Positions 34,278 to 43,397 are shown, counted from the stretch's first letter. The stretch is 64,000 bases of DNA from Microbacterium ureisolvens (GCF_019511645.1 NZ_JAEUAX010000001.1:1-64000), one strand, 5' to 3'. Numbers and translations: made by a program. Notes: generated by a model not told the origin, from the letters alone.

Positions 34278-37184
34278 GTGACCACGACCTCCGCGCCGAC
34301 CCCGGCCACACCCTCTCGCACCCGACGCGTCATCGCCATCACCCTCGCGGTCATCGCCGCACTCGTTGTGGCGTTCTTCATCTTCGCCAGCCTCTACGCG
34401 GACTGGCTCTGGTACGACCAGCTCGGGTTCTCGGAGGTGCTGCTGACCCAGTGGGTCGCGCGCGTCGTGATGTTCGTCGTCGGCTTCCTCGGCATGGCTG
34501 TGCCGGTGTGGCTCTCGATCCAGCTCGCGTACCGGCTGCGTCCGGTGTACGCGCGCCTGAGCTCCCAGCTCGACCGTTACCAGGAGGTCGTCGAGCCGCT
34601 GCGCCGCCTCGCGATGTGGGGCATCCCGATCTTCTTCGGGTTCTTCGCCGGCTTCGCCGCCTCGGCGCAGTGGGAGACCACCTGGCTGTGGTTCAACGGT
34701 GTCGCCACCGACACGACCGACCCCGAGTTCGGGCTCGACACCGGCTTCTACATGTTCGCGATGCCGTTCTGGAGCTCGCTCGTCGGCTTCACCTCCGCGG
34801 TGCTGTTGATCTGCCTGCTCGTCACGGCGCTGGTGTCGTACCTGTACGGCTCGGTGCGCATCGGTCAGCGGGAGCTGCGCATCTCGAAGTCGGCGCGCAT
34901 CCAGCTCGCGGTGATCGCGGGCCTCTACCTGCTGGTGCAGGGTGCAAGCCTGTGGCTCGACCGGTACAAGACGCTCGTCGAGCCCGGCGACCGCATCACG
35001 GGTCCGGGCTACACCGGCGTCAACGCGATCATCCCCGGCCAGACGATCCTCGCCTTCGCGGCCGTCATCGTCGCGATCCTCTTCTTCGTCACCGCGGTCA
35101 TCGGCCGCTGGCGCTATCCGCTCATCGCGACCGCACTGCTGGTGGTGTCGGCGATCGTGGTCGGCGTCGGCTACCCGTGGGTGGTCAACACCTTCCAGGT
35201 GCAGCCGAACCGCTTCGCGCTGGAAGAGGAGTACTACCAGCGCAACGTCGACATGACCCACGAGGCGTACGGCGTCGACAGCCTCGACCAGGAGGACTTC
35301 ACGGCCGTGACGGATGTCGAGGCCGGCCAGCTGCGCGACGACGCGGCCACGACCGCGCAGGTGCGCATCATGGACCCCGCGATCATCTCGCCCAACGTGC
35401 GCCAGCTCGAGCAGTACCGGTCCTACTACCAGTTCGCCGACCCGCTGGACGTCGACCGGTACGACATCGACGGCGTCGCGCAGGACACCGTGGTCTCTGT
35501 GCGCGAGCTCAACCTCGCCCAGCTGGGCAACGCCGCCGACTGGCAGAACTCGGCCGTCGTCTACACGCACGGCTACGGGCTCGTGGCAGCCAAGGGCAAC
35601 GACCGCACGAACGAGGGCGACCCCGTGTTCCTCGAGCGGGGCATCCCTGCCGCGGGCTTCCTCTCCGACCAGGAGGACTTCCAGCCGCGGGTGTACTTCG
35701 GCGAGTATTCGCCGACGTATTCCATCGTCGGAGCGCCCGAGGGTTCGGAGCCGGTCGAGCTCGACTACCCCTCGGGCGAGGACGGCTCCGGCGAGACGAA
35801 GACCACGTTCGACGGCGAGGGCGGGCCGAGCCTCGGCAACGTCTTCAACAGGCTCATCTACGCGCTCAAGTTCCAGGCCGAGCAGATCCTGTTCTCCGAC
35901 TACGTGAACGAGGACTCGCAGATCCTCTACGACCGCAACCCGCGCGATCGCGTGCAGAAGGCGGCGCCGTACCTGACGCTCGACAACGACGCCTACCCGA
36001 GTGTGGTCGACGGCCGCATCGTGTGGATCATCGACGGCTACACGCTGAGCGCCAACTTCCCCTACTCCTCGACGGTGAGCCTGACCTCCGCCATCTCGGA
36101 CTCGTCCAACCCCGCCCCGCGGTTCGCGCTCGATGACATCAACTACATCCGCAACTCGGTGAAGGCGACTGTCGACGCCTATGACGGCTCCGTCACGCTC
36201 TACGCGTGGGACGAGGAAGACCCGGTGCTGCAGTCCTGGCAGAAGGTGTACCCGTCGACGATCAAGCCGATCAGCGAGATGTCGGCCGACCTGATCAGCC
36301 ACGTCCGATACCCGACCGACCTGTTCAAGGTGCAGCGCACGATCCTCGGGGTCTATCACGTCGATGACGCGCGCTCGTTCTACCAGAGCGACAACCGCTG
36401 GCAGACGCCCAATGACCCGCAGGAGGAGACGCAGCTCCAGCCGCCGTACTACCTGACGATGCAGATGCCCGACCAGGATCAGCCGACGTACTCCATGTTC
36501 ACGTCGTTCATCCCGGCGGCGACGGCGGGCAATACCCGCAACGTGCTGATGGGCTATCTCGCCGTGGACTCGAACGCCGGGAACGAGGCGGGGGTCAAGA
36601 GCGACGACTACGGGAAACTCAGGATGCTGGTGATCGACGCCGAGACGACGGTGCCCGGTCCCGGCCAGGTGCAGAACACCTTCAACTCCGATCCGCAGAT
36701 CTCGGCGCAGATCAACCTGCTGAAGCAGGGTCAGTCGGAGGTGCTGAACGGCAATCTGCTGACCCTCCCCGTCGGTGGCGGTCTGCTCTACGTGCAACCC
36801 GTGTTCGTGCAGTCCTCGACGGGCACGAAGCTGCCCAAGCTCCAGAAGGTGCTGGTGTCGTTCGGCGACGACATCGCCTTCGAGGACACGCTGAACGAAG
36901 CGCTCGACACGCTGTTCGGCGGAGATTCCGGTGCCGATGCGGGTGACACCGACGTTCAGCCCACGCCGGGCGCGACGCCCGCACCGACCCCGGAGCCGAC
37001 GCCGACCGAGCCGACCACTCCGGCCGAGCCGACCGACGAGTACCAGGCCGCGCTCCAGGAGGCGCAGCAGGCGATGCTCGACCGTCAGACGGCGCTCGAG
37101 GCGGGCGACTGGGCGGCATACGGCGAGGCGGACGAGCGTCTCACCGCGGCCGTCGAGAAGCTCATCGAGCTCGGCGACCAGTAA
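34278..37184 (+). CDS. UPF0182 large membrane protein
   Basis: 968 residues. Seven hydrophobic segments occupy about residues 10-310, including WLWYDQLGFSEVLLTQW and WETTWLWFNGV. A large extracytoplasmic domain of about 550 residues follows with the family stretch QRNVDMTHEAYGVD. The end is a Pro/Thr-rich linker (PAPTPEPTPTEPTTPAEPT) and a Gln/Ala/Glu helix. The function of UPF0182 (Rv3193c) is unknown. It is codirectional with the PDZ-Lon protease gene, 91 bases apart, with its own putative promoter. The GTG start follows that -10 by six bases; the ATG at 34270 is out of frame. Confidence 0.88.
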   Translation: MTTTSAPTPATPSRTRRVIAITLAVIAALVVAFFIFASLYADWLWYDQLGFSEVLLTQWVARVVMFVVGFLGMAVPVWLSIQLAYRLRPVYARLSSQLDRYQEVVEPLRRLAMWGIPIFFGFFAGFAASAQWETTWLWFNGVATDTTDPEFGLDTGFYMFAMPFWSSLVGFTSAVLLICLLVTALVSYLYGSVRIGQRELRISKSARIQLAVIAGLYLLVQGASLWLDRYKTLVEPGDRITGPGYTGVNAIIPGQTILAFAAVIVAILFFVTAVIGRWRYPLIATALLVVSAIVVGVGYPWVVNTFQVQPNRFALEEEYYQRNVDMTHEAYGVDSLDQEDFTAVTDVEAGQLRDDAATTAQVRIMDPAIISPNVRQLEQYRSYYQFADPLDVDRYDIDGVAQDTVVSVRELNLAQLGNAADWQNSAVVYTHGYGLVAAKGNDRTNEGDPVFLERGIPAAGFLSDQEDFQPRVYFGEYSPTYSIVGAPEGSEPVELDYPSGEDGSGETKTTFDGEGGPSLGNVFNRLIYALKFQAEQILFSDYVNEDSQILYDRNPRDRVQKAAPYLTLDNDAYPSVVDGRIVWIIDGYTLSANFPYSSTVSLTSAISDSSNPAPRFALDDINYIRNSVKATVDAYDGSVTLYAWDEEDPVLQSWQKVYPSTIKPISEMSADLISHVRYPTDLFKVQRTILGVYHVDDARSFYQSDNRWQTPNDPQEETQLQPPYYLTMQMPDQDQPTYSMFTSFIPAATAGNTRNVLMGYLAVDSNAGNEAGVKSDDYGKLRMLVIDAETTVPGPGQVQNTFNSDPQISAQINLLKQGQSEVLNGNLLTLPVGGGLLYVQPVFVQSSTGTKLPKLQKVLVSFGDDIAFEDTLNEALDTLFGGDSGADAGDTDVQPTPGATPAPTPEPTPTEPTTPAEPTDEYQAALQEAQQAMLDRQTALEAGDWAAYGEADERLTAAVEKLIELGDQ

Positions 37185-37194
37185 GCCACACGCA

Positions 37195-37225
37195 CGAAGG
37201 CCGGTCCCGCCGGGGCCGGCCTTCG
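37195..37225. terminator. Bidirectional terminator
   Basis: CGAAGGCCGG pairs with CCGGCCTTCG across an 11-base GC-rich loop, with GTGTT after it. It lies between the convergent UPF0182 gene and crtEb and could end both transcripts. Confidence 0.8.
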
Positions 37226-37235
37226 GTGTTCCCGT

Positions 37236-38129
37236 TCAGGCCGTGAGGAACGCGTACCAGATGAGCAGCAGCGTGACCGCGAAGCCCGAGAACTGGTTGA
37301 GCCACAGGAAGCGTCGCCATCCGGTCGTCGCGGCGGCCGCATCGGCGTCCGCGATCGAGCGGTACGGCCATACCGTCACGAGGTAGGGCAGCACGAGCAC
37401 GGCTGCGATCGGCCCCGGCCACGTCGTCGCGAGCATCGCGGCGCCCGCGGCGGCGTAGCAGGCGAGGGCGAAGCGGACCGTCCAGCGCGCGCCGCGCGCC
37501 GTGGCGATCGACGCGATGCCCGCTTCGCGGTCGGCCACGACGTCCTGCACCGCTCCGAACGCGTGCGAGGCCACGCCCCACAGCGCGAACGCGGCGATGA
37601 GCGCGACGAGTGGCGGCGTCCACGTGGCGTCCGCCAGCACGAGACCGTACACCGCGGGTGAGAAGAAGTGGATGCTGCTGGTCACCGAATCCAGGAACGG
37701 CCGCTCTTTCAGCCGCAGTGGCGGCGCACTGTAGAACACGACGAAGAACAGACTCGCGCCGAGGACGAGCCAGGACAGGGCCGACCCGACCGCCAGGAGA
37801 TAGGCGACGAACGGCACGCACAGCAGCGCGGAGGCCCACAGGGTCACCCGGTGCATCCGCCGATCGAGCACCGCGCCGTGCGCCCCGCCTTTGCGGGGAT
37901 TGCGCAGATCCGACTCGTAGTCGAAGACGTCGTTGATGCCGTACATCGCGAGGTTGTACGGCACCAGGAAGAACAGCGTGCCGATCACAAGGGTGAGGTC
38001 CAGCTCGCGCGTCGTCATGACATACGCTGCCGCGAACGGGTACGCCGTGTTGATCCAGCTGACCGGCCGTGAGGCGACCAGCAGCTGGCGCGCGACGGCG
38101 CCGGCGCGCAGGGGCGGCGCGGAGGTCAC
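37236..38129 (-). CDS. crtEb: Lycopene elongase (UbiA-type prenyltransferase)
   Basis: 297 residues and about eight membrane helices. The Mg/diphosphate motifs are NDVFDYESD (NDxxDxxxD) and DVVADREAG. CrtEb/LbtBC-type enzymes add two C5 units from dimethylallyl diphosphate to lycopene, giving the C50 carotenoid precursor flavuxanthin. Membership of a complete crt operon supports this over menaquinone-type UbiA functions. The start GTG at 38129 overlaps the crtYf stop by 4 bp. It is the last gene of the operon. Confidence 0.87.
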   Translation of the reverse strand: MTSAPPLRAGAVARQLLVASRPVSWINTAYPFAAAYVMTTRELDLTLVIGTLFFLVPYNLAMYGINDVFDYESDLRNPRKGGAHGAVLDRRMHRVTLWASALLCVPFVAYLLAVGSALSWLVLGASLFFVVFYSAPPLRLKERPFLDSVTSSIHFFSPAVYGLVLADATWTPPLVALIAAFALWGVASHAFGAVQDVVADREAGIASIATARGARWTVRFALACYAAAGAAMLATTWPGPIAAVLVLPYLVTVWPYRSIADADAAAATTGWRRFLWLNQFSGFAVTLLLIWYAFLTA

Positions 38130-38446
38130 GAGCGCACCTCCTGGCCGGCACGCGAGCCGGTCAGCAACGTGAACACGGCCGGGACGAGGAATGCCGCGCA
38201 CACCGGGTAGGCGAGATCCTCGATCGGCGCGAGCCCGATCCGCACCCCCGAGATCAGGGTCTCCGGGTACGTGAACAGCCCCGCCGCGATCATCGCGTTG
38301 TCGAACACGGCGGTCAACGCGACGAGAATGCCCGCGGCGATGACCGATGCCGTCATCCTGCGACCGAATCCGGGGAGCCGCACCGTCAACAGCACCACGA
38401 CCATCGTGATTACGGCGAACGGCACGATGATGAGGGAGTACGTCAT
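38126..38446 (-). CDS. crtYf: C50 carotenoid cyclase subunit
   Basis: 106 residues with three membrane helices and the lycopene-cyclase domain signature FDNAMIAAGLFTY, followed by GLAPIEDLAYP. In corynebacteria and micrococci two such small subunits (CrtYe/CrtYf or CrtYg/CrtYh) form a heterodimer that cyclises the ends of the C50 chain. Ring type (epsilon, beta or gamma) cannot be read from sequence. Overlaps of 4 bp exist on both sides. Confidence 0.85.
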   Translation of the reverse strand: MTYSLIIVPFAVITMVVVLLTVRLPGFGRRMTASVIAAGILVALTAVFDNAMIAAGLFTYPETLISGVRIGLAPIEDLAYPVCAAFLVPAVFTLLTGSRAGQEVRS

Positions 38447-38802
38447 CGAGCCGCCTCCGAGCGCGGGGGCGCAGCATCCGTCTTCCGTCGCTCAGTCAGC
38501 CGCAGAGCCCCCGACCACGCGACGAGCGCCAGGTAGCTCAGGAACGCCAGGAAGACGGGCTCTTCGACGGGAAGATGCGGGGCGAGGTCGACGCCGAGCA
38601 GCAGGGCGCTGTCGCCCTTGACGAAGACGCCCGTCGCGATGCCGACGGCGTCCCACGCGAGGAAGAACGCCGTGCCGATGCCGACCGCCAGGGCCGTGCG
38701 TCCGGGCGCGTGCCACGCGGCCAGGCGCCAGCGCCGGTCGATCAGCAGCACGCCCGCGGCGGAGGCGAGGATGGCGGCGAGATAGATCCCCGGCACCGTC
38801 AC
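38443..38802 (-). CDS. crtYe: C50 carotenoid cyclase subunit
   Basis: 119 residues with three membrane helices and the cyclase-domain pattern AWDAVGIATGVF and HLPVEEPVFLAFLSYLAL. It is the partner of the following crtYf. GTG 38802 overlaps the crtI stop as GTGA, and the upstream part of this frame is antisense-free low-quality sequence. CrtYe versus CrtYg naming depends on ring type, which is undetermined. Confidence 0.83.
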   Translation of the reverse strand: MTVPGIYLAAILASAAGVLLIDRRWRLAAWHAPGRTALAVGIGTAFFLAWDAVGIATGVFVKGDSALLLGVDLAPHLPVEEPVFLAFLSYLALVAWSGALRLTERRKTDAAPPRSEAAR

Positions 38803-40364
38803 ACCCTCGCGGGCTCGGCCAGCGGACCGGGGGAGCGGTCCCCGCGCAGCCGCTTGACGACGAGCTCCGCCGAGATGAGGCACATCGGCAGCCCGATGCC
38901 GGGCAGCGTGGACGCCCCGACGTACGACAGGCCCTCGACTTTGCGCGAAGTGTTCCGCGGGCGGAACAGCGCGCTCTGCCCGAGGGTGTGGGCGAGGCCG
39001 AGCGCGTTCCCGCGCCATGCGCCGAGGTCGTCCGCGAAGTCCCCGGGGGCGACGGTGCGGCGCACCACGACTCGATCCGCCAGATCCGGGATGCCGCACC
39101 ACCGGGCGATCTGAGCGATGACCCGGTCGGCCGCGGTCTCGATCGCCGGGTCGCCGTCGCCGTCGATGCCGCCGTGCCCCAGCCGGGGATCTGCGGGCAC
39201 GGGGACGAGCACGAAGAGATTCTCGTGCTCCCGCGGTGCGACGCTCGGATCCGTGGCGCTGGGGCGGCAGACGTAGAGCGAGGCGGGGTCGGGGATGCGC
39301 GGGTGGGCGCCGAAGATGTCGGCGAAGTTCGCGCGCCACTCACGGGCGAACAGCAGCGTGTGGTGGGCGAGCTGCGGCAGCCGTCCCTCGACGCCGAGCA
39401 TCACCAGCAGCGCGCCCGGGCTGGGCGTGCGCGAGTTCCACCACTGCTCGGGGTACGTCTGCTCGGCGCGCGGAAGCAGCCGGGTCTCGGTGTGGTGGAG
39501 GTCTGCCCCCGACACCACGAGGTCTGCCGGCACCCGATGCCCGCCCTCGAGCTCGACGCCGGTGGCGACGCCCGCGCTGGTCGTGATCGCGGTGACTCGC
39601 GCCCCGGTCTCGATCGCGACTCCGGATGCCTCGGCCAGCCGCTCGATCGCCCGCACCAGCTCGGTGAACCCGCCGCGCGGATAGAGCACCCGATCGCCCA
39701 GGTCGAGGTGGCTCATGAGGTGGTACAGGCTCGGCACACCGTACGGCGATCCTCCCAGGAACACCGCCGGGTACTCGAGGATCTGCCGGAGCCGGGGGTC
39801 GGTGAACCGGCGCTCGACGTGGCGGGCGAGGCTGCGGGTCAGGAGAGGGGCGAGACGCGGCATCCGCTTCAGAAGAGCGGGATCCCTGAGACCCGCCGTC
39901 GTCTCGTACGTGTCGTAGAGGAAGCGCGACACCGCGAGGTCGTAGGCGTCGGCAGCCGAATCGAGGTACTCGTCGAGCCGTGCGCCCGCCCCCGGCTCGA
40001 CGCTCTCGAACAGCGCGGCGGCCTCGGCGCGCCCGGAACGCACGTCGAGCGGCGCGAGGCCGGTCGAGGGATCGGAGTACACGCGGTACGCCGGGTCCAG
40101 CGGCACCAGGTCGAGCTCGCGCTGCGCGGTCGTTCCGAGCAGCCGGAAGAAGTGCTCGAACACCTCGGGCATGAGATACCAGCTGGGGCCGGTGTCGAAG
40201 CGGAAGCCGTCGCGCTCCCACGACCCGGCGCGCCCGCCGAGTTCGTCGCGCGCTTCGAAGAGCGTCGTGTCCCAGCCCTCGGTCGCCAGCAGCGCTGCTG
40301 CGGCGAGCCCGCCGACGCCGCCGCCGATGACCACCGCGCGACGCGGTCCGTCGACGAGGCTCAT
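38799..40364 (-). CDS. crtI: Phytoene desaturase
   Basis: 521 residues. The N-terminus has the FAD-binding dinucleotide fold VVIGGGVGGLAAAALLATEG followed by DELGGRAGSW. The C-terminus has the carotenoid-desaturase signature (GLSYVGASTLPGIGLPMCLISAEL). It converts phytoene to lycopene by successive desaturations using FAD at the membrane. Length and end motifs fit CrtI rather than CrtO or a ketolase. Both junctions in the operon are 4-bp overlaps. Confidence 0.93.
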   Translation of the reverse strand: MSLVDGPRRAVVIGGGVGGLAAAALLATEGWDTTLFEARDELGGRAGSWERDGFRFDTGPSWYLMPEVFEHFFRLLGTTAQRELDLVPLDPAYRVYSDPSTGLAPLDVRSGRAEAAALFESVEPGAGARLDEYLDSAADAYDLAVSRFLYDTYETTAGLRDPALLKRMPRLAPLLTRSLARHVERRFTDPRLRQILEYPAVFLGGSPYGVPSLYHLMSHLDLGDRVLYPRGGFTELVRAIERLAEASGVAIETGARVTAITTSAGVATGVELEGGHRVPADLVVSGADLHHTETRLLPRAEQTYPEQWWNSRTPSPGALLVMLGVEGRLPQLAHHTLLFAREWRANFADIFGAHPRIPDPASLYVCRPSATDPSVAPREHENLFVLVPVPADPRLGHGGIDGDGDPAIETAADRVIAQIARWCGIPDLADRVVVRRTVAPGDFADDLGAWRGNALGLAHTLGQSALFRPRNTSRKVEGLSYVGASTLPGIGLPMCLISAELVVKRLRGDRSPGPLAEPARV

Positions 40365-41242
40365 GCGCGCACCTCCCGCGGGGCGAAACCGAGCAGGGCG
40401 CGCGCCGCGAGGCGCGCCTTCACGGCGTCGGGCACGCGCACCCGGTCCTCGCCACCGTCGCAGGCGCGCAGGCGCACTGCCAGTTCCGCGAAGAGGTCGT
40501 GCGCAGCGGTCACCGCTCGCCTGCAGTCGGCAGGCAGCGCGGGGATCGCCCTCGCCGCGATCGCGAGATCGCTGTCGATGCGGTCCAGTACCGCGGCGCG
40601 CTCTCCGTCGGCTGTCGATAGCCCGAGGTAGTCGCGTCCGAGCACGGTCTCATCGTGGCGGAGGTCGCGCAGGAAGTTGACGTCCTGGAACGCCGCTCCG
40701 AGACGTCGAGCTCCGTCGACGAGCTCAGGAGGCGGGGTGACCGGATGCTGCGTCCCCGCGTTGACGAACACCTGCAGGCACATCAGGCCGACGACCTCGG
40801 CCGAGCCGTAGACGTACGCGTCGTGCGAGGCGGCGTCGTGGCGGAGGGTGCCGAGGTCGGTGCGCATGGACGCGAAGAACGGGCGCACGAGCTCCGGCCC
40901 GATGCCGCACCCGCGCGCCGTGCCGGCGAACGCGTGCACCACCAGGTTGGAGCTGAAGCCGCGCTCGATCGCCGACAGGGTCTCGCCCTCGAGCTGGTCG
41001 AGGATCTCGCCCGCGATCTCCGGCGACAGCCCGGCCTCCTCCGCGGGGCCGTCCACGATCTCGTCCGCGATGCGCACCAGGGCGTAGACGTTGCGCACGT
41101 GCGGCCGCGGGCGAGGGCCGAGCAGCCGGCAGGCGAGTCCGAACGACGTCGAGTACCGCGCGATGACCGTGGCCGCCGCATCCGCCGCAGCCTGGTTGTA
41201 CAGGGCGAGGCCCGTCGTGGACGCCGCGCGCACGGTGCTCAT
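40361..41242 (-). CDS. crtB: Phytoene synthase
   Basis: 293 residues. The two aspartate-rich motifs are RIADEIVDG near residue 57 and LRDLRHDE near 195. SFGLACRLLGPRPRPHVRNVYALVR is the family N-terminal region. It joins two geranylgeranyl diphosphates head to head into phytoene. Operon position between crtE and crtI confirms the role. Confidence 0.93.
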   Translation of the reverse strand: MSTVRAASTTGLALYNQAAADAAATVIARYSTSFGLACRLLGPRPRPHVRNVYALVRIADEIVDGPAEEAGLSPEIAGEILDQLEGETLSAIERGFSSNLVVHAFAGTARGCGIGPELVRPFFASMRTDLGTLRHDAASHDAYVYGSAEVVGLMCLQVFVNAGTQHPVTPPPELVDGARRLGAAFQDVNFLRDLRHDETVLGRDYLGLSTADGERAAVLDRIDSDLAIAARAIPALPADCRRAVTAAHDLFAELAVRLRACDGGEDRVRVPDAVKARLAARALLGFAPREVRA

Positions 41243-42294
41243 GGGATGCGTCCTTCGATGCCGTCGGAGAGCGTGCGCAGGAGCGCCCCGGCACGGTGGG
41301 GGAGCGCCGGGTCGTGCGAGGCCTCCCGTACCGCTGCCAGCGTCTCGTCGACCAGGTGGACCATGCGTTCCCGGGCGCCGGTCTGCTCCAGCACGAGCTG
41401 CGCCTCGCGCACGGCGACGGGACCGGTGCGTGCGAGGGCGAGCGCCTCGTCCACGCGGGGGGCGGCGCCGGACTCGCGGGCCAGTGCGACCAGCGGCGTG
41501 CGCTTGTTCTCGCGGAGGTCGGGACCGGTGTCGCGGCCCGTCTGCGCCGTGGTCCCGAATGCGCCGATGAGGTCGTCGACGAGCTGGAACGCGAGCCCGA
41601 GGCGTCCGCCCGCATCGCCGAGCACCCGCAGGGCGTCGACGTCGGCGCCGCCGAGCAGCGCGCCCGCCTGCAGCGGTGCGCGGAATGTGTACACCGCGGT
41701 CTTGTTGAACGCGGTGTCGAGTGTGGAGATGCGGGACGGATGCCGCGCCGCGACGCTGTTCTCCACGTCGGCGAGTTCACCTGCCGCGGAGATGAGGACG
41801 GCGTCGTCGAGCAGAGTCAGGAGTCGATCCCGAGTGGCGTCGTCGGTGTGGGCCATGGCGACCAGTCGGAATGCCTCGTGGAGCAGGATGTCCCCTGCGA
41901 GGATGGCCGCGGCGTCGCCGACCAGCGCAGCGCCGTCGTTGTCGGCGCCGTCGTCCTGAGCGCGCCGGCGGAACTCCCCGCCGATGTTCGGCACCCCGCG
42001 GCGCATCGTGTCGTGGTCGATGACGTCGTCGTGGACGACGAACGCCGTGTGGAGCAACTCGAAGGCGGCCGCGACGGACAGGACGGCCGACGCATTGGCG
42101 TCGCCGGTGCGGAACGCATCGAAGGAGGCGGTGACCAGCGCCGGACGCAGGCGCTTGCCGCCCTGCGCCGCGCGGGTGATCGCGTCCCCCAGCGCACCGA
42201 ACGCCGGTCCCAGCTCGGACGCCCGCTCGCGGATGCGCGCCAGTGCGCCGTCGATCGCGATCCGGAGGTCGGGATCGGCCGCGGCGGGGATCAT
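41239..42294 (-). CDS. crtE: Geranylgeranyl diphosphate synthase
   Basis: 351 residues of the trans-prenyltransferase family. The first Asp-rich motif is VVHDDVIDHDTMRRG and the second is FQLVDDLIGAFG. GGKRLRPALV is the allylic-diphosphate site. It supplies GGPP for CrtB. The ATG at 42294 overlaps the idi stop by 4 bp. The longer upstream frame is the antisense region of idi in another frame. Confidence 0.92.
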   Translation of the reverse strand: MIPAAADPDLRIAIDGALARIRERASELGPAFGALGDAITRAAQGGKRLRPALVTASFDAFRTGDANASAVLSVAAAFELLHTAFVVHDDVIDHDTMRRGVPNIGGEFRRRAQDDGADNDGAALVGDAAAILAGDILLHEAFRLVAMAHTDDATRDRLLTLLDDAVLISAAGELADVENSVAARHPSRISTLDTAFNKTAVYTFRAPLQAGALLGGADVDALRVLGDAGGRLGLAFQLVDDLIGAFGTTAQTGRDTGPDLRENKRTPLVALARESGAAPRVDEALALARTGPVAVREAQLVLEQTGARERMVHLVDETLAAVREASHDPALPHRAGALLRTLSDGIEGRIP

Positions 42295-42842
42295 GACGCG
42301 CGTCTCTCTCGCGCGGGCGTCTCGAACAGGTGCAGCTGCTGGGCCTGGAGCACGAGCCACGGGCTGAACGCCCACGGCGTCGCCTCGAGGGAGATGGCGA
42401 GCGCCTCGGGTTCGACCCACCGTGCGTCGATGGCCTCGAGCGGGTTGAGCACAGGTTCCTGGTCCGTGTAGGCGGTGTACACCGGGCACACTTCGTGCTC
42501 GACGATGCCGTTCGCGTCGATGGCGCGGTAGCGGAACAGGGGGAGCGCGACACGGATGTCGCTGAGCGTGAGTCCGAGCTCGAAATCCGCATGGCGACGG
42601 ACCGCCGAGAGCACGGGCTCGGCGGGGCGAGGGTGCCCGCAGAACGAGTTGGTCCAGACGCCCGGCCACGTGCGCTTGGTGAGCGCCCGGCGGGTGATCA
42701 GCACCTGACCCTCGCTGTTGAGCACGTGGCAGGAGAAGGCGAGATGCAGGGCGGTGTCGGGGCCGTGCACGCTGGATTTCGGCGCGGTGCCGATGGCGCG
42801 GCCGTCGTCGTCGAGCAGAACCACGTGGTCGGTGTCGGGCAT
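42291..42842 (-). CDS. idi: Type I isopentenyl-diphosphate delta-isomerase
   Basis: 183 residues with a Nudix-like fold. Catalytic Cys lies in TNSFCGHPRP and the Glu in VEHEVCPVY. It makes dimethylallyl diphosphate from IPP, which both CrtE and the lycopene elongase need. That explains its place as the first gene of the operon. AGAGGA precedes the ATG by about ten bases. The promoter region contains the MarR operator candidate. Confidence 0.93.
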   Translation of the reverse strand: MPDTDHVVLLDDDGRAIGTAPKSSVHGPDTALHLAFSCHVLNSEGQVLITRRALTKRTWPGVWTNSFCGHPRPAEPVLSAVRRHADFELGLTLSDIRVALPLFRYRAIDANGIVEHEVCPVYTAYTDQEPVLNPLEAIDARWVEPEALAISLEATPWAFSPWLVLQAQQLHLFETPARERRAS

Positions 42843-42859
42843 CCGATCATTCCTCTCAG

Positions 42860-42880
42860 ATTGCTAGCTAAACTAGCAAT
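42860..42880. promoter_or_regulatory. MarR-type operator in the idi/marR intergenic region
   Basis: A perfect 8-bp inverted repeat, ATTGCTAG-CTAAA-CTAGCAAT, lies between the divergent idi operon and the MarR-family gene. Size, AT-richness and 5-base spacer fit a MarR dimer. It starts 18 bases upstream of idi and would block both promoters. Confidence 0.8.
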
Positions 42881-42923
42881 GCTTTCCGTGCGATGCTACA
42901 ACGGGTCGGAAGGAACGTCCACG

Positions 42924-43397
42924 ATGTCGGAACGCTGGCTGCCGCAGACGGATCATGAACACGCGGTGATGCGCGTGCTCACGTCCATCCGTGCCGTCAG
43001 CGACGCCATGGAGCGCATGCACAGCGGCATGAAGGACGACATGGACATGAACGCCTCGGACGTCGCGGCGCTGCGGCTGCTCATCATCCGAGAGCGACAG
43101 GGCCGCTCGGTCAGTCCGCGCGACATCGCCCATCACCTGCGCATCTCCACCGCGTCGACCACGAAGCTGCTCGACCGGCTCGTCGAATCCGGTCACGTCG
43201 AGAGGCGGCCCCATCCCAGCGACAGGCGGGGGCGCGTCGTGGTGCTCACGGAGGGAGCGCGGAATGTGTTCTTCCGTGTCTTCGGTGACCGCCTGCGTGC
43301 CATGAGGTCCGTCGCCATGGAGTACGACGAGACGGAGCTCGGTGTGATCGCGCGCTTCTTGGACGACCTCTGCGGCGCGATGGACCCGGAGGACTGA
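42924..43397 (+). CDS. MarR-family regulator of the carotenoid operon (CrtR-like)
   Basis: 157 residues with a winged helix: helix-turn-helix SPRDIAHHLRISTASTTKLLDRLVESG and wing ERRPHPSDRRGRVVVLT. Helical arms on both sides give the dimer. In C. glutamicum the divergent MarR-type CrtR represses the crt operon and responds to geranylgeranyl diphosphate. The same arrangement and the palindrome suggest the same circuit here. AAGGAACG precedes the ATG. An intrinsic terminator follows. Confidence 0.87.
   Translation: MSERWLPQTDHEHAVMRVLTSIRAVSDAMERMHSGMKDDMDMNASDVAALRLLIIRERQGRSVSPRDIAHHLRISTASTTKLLDRLVESGHVERRPHPSDRRGRVVVLTEGARNVFFRVFGDRLRAMRSVAMEYDETELGVIARFLDDLCGAMDPED

Noticed and set aside
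34218..36797. 859-residue minus-strand frame opposite UPF0182
   Set aside because: High GC keeps the antisense frame open. Composition (Arg, Val, His, Asp in repeats) is a codon-position artefact and no domain is visible.
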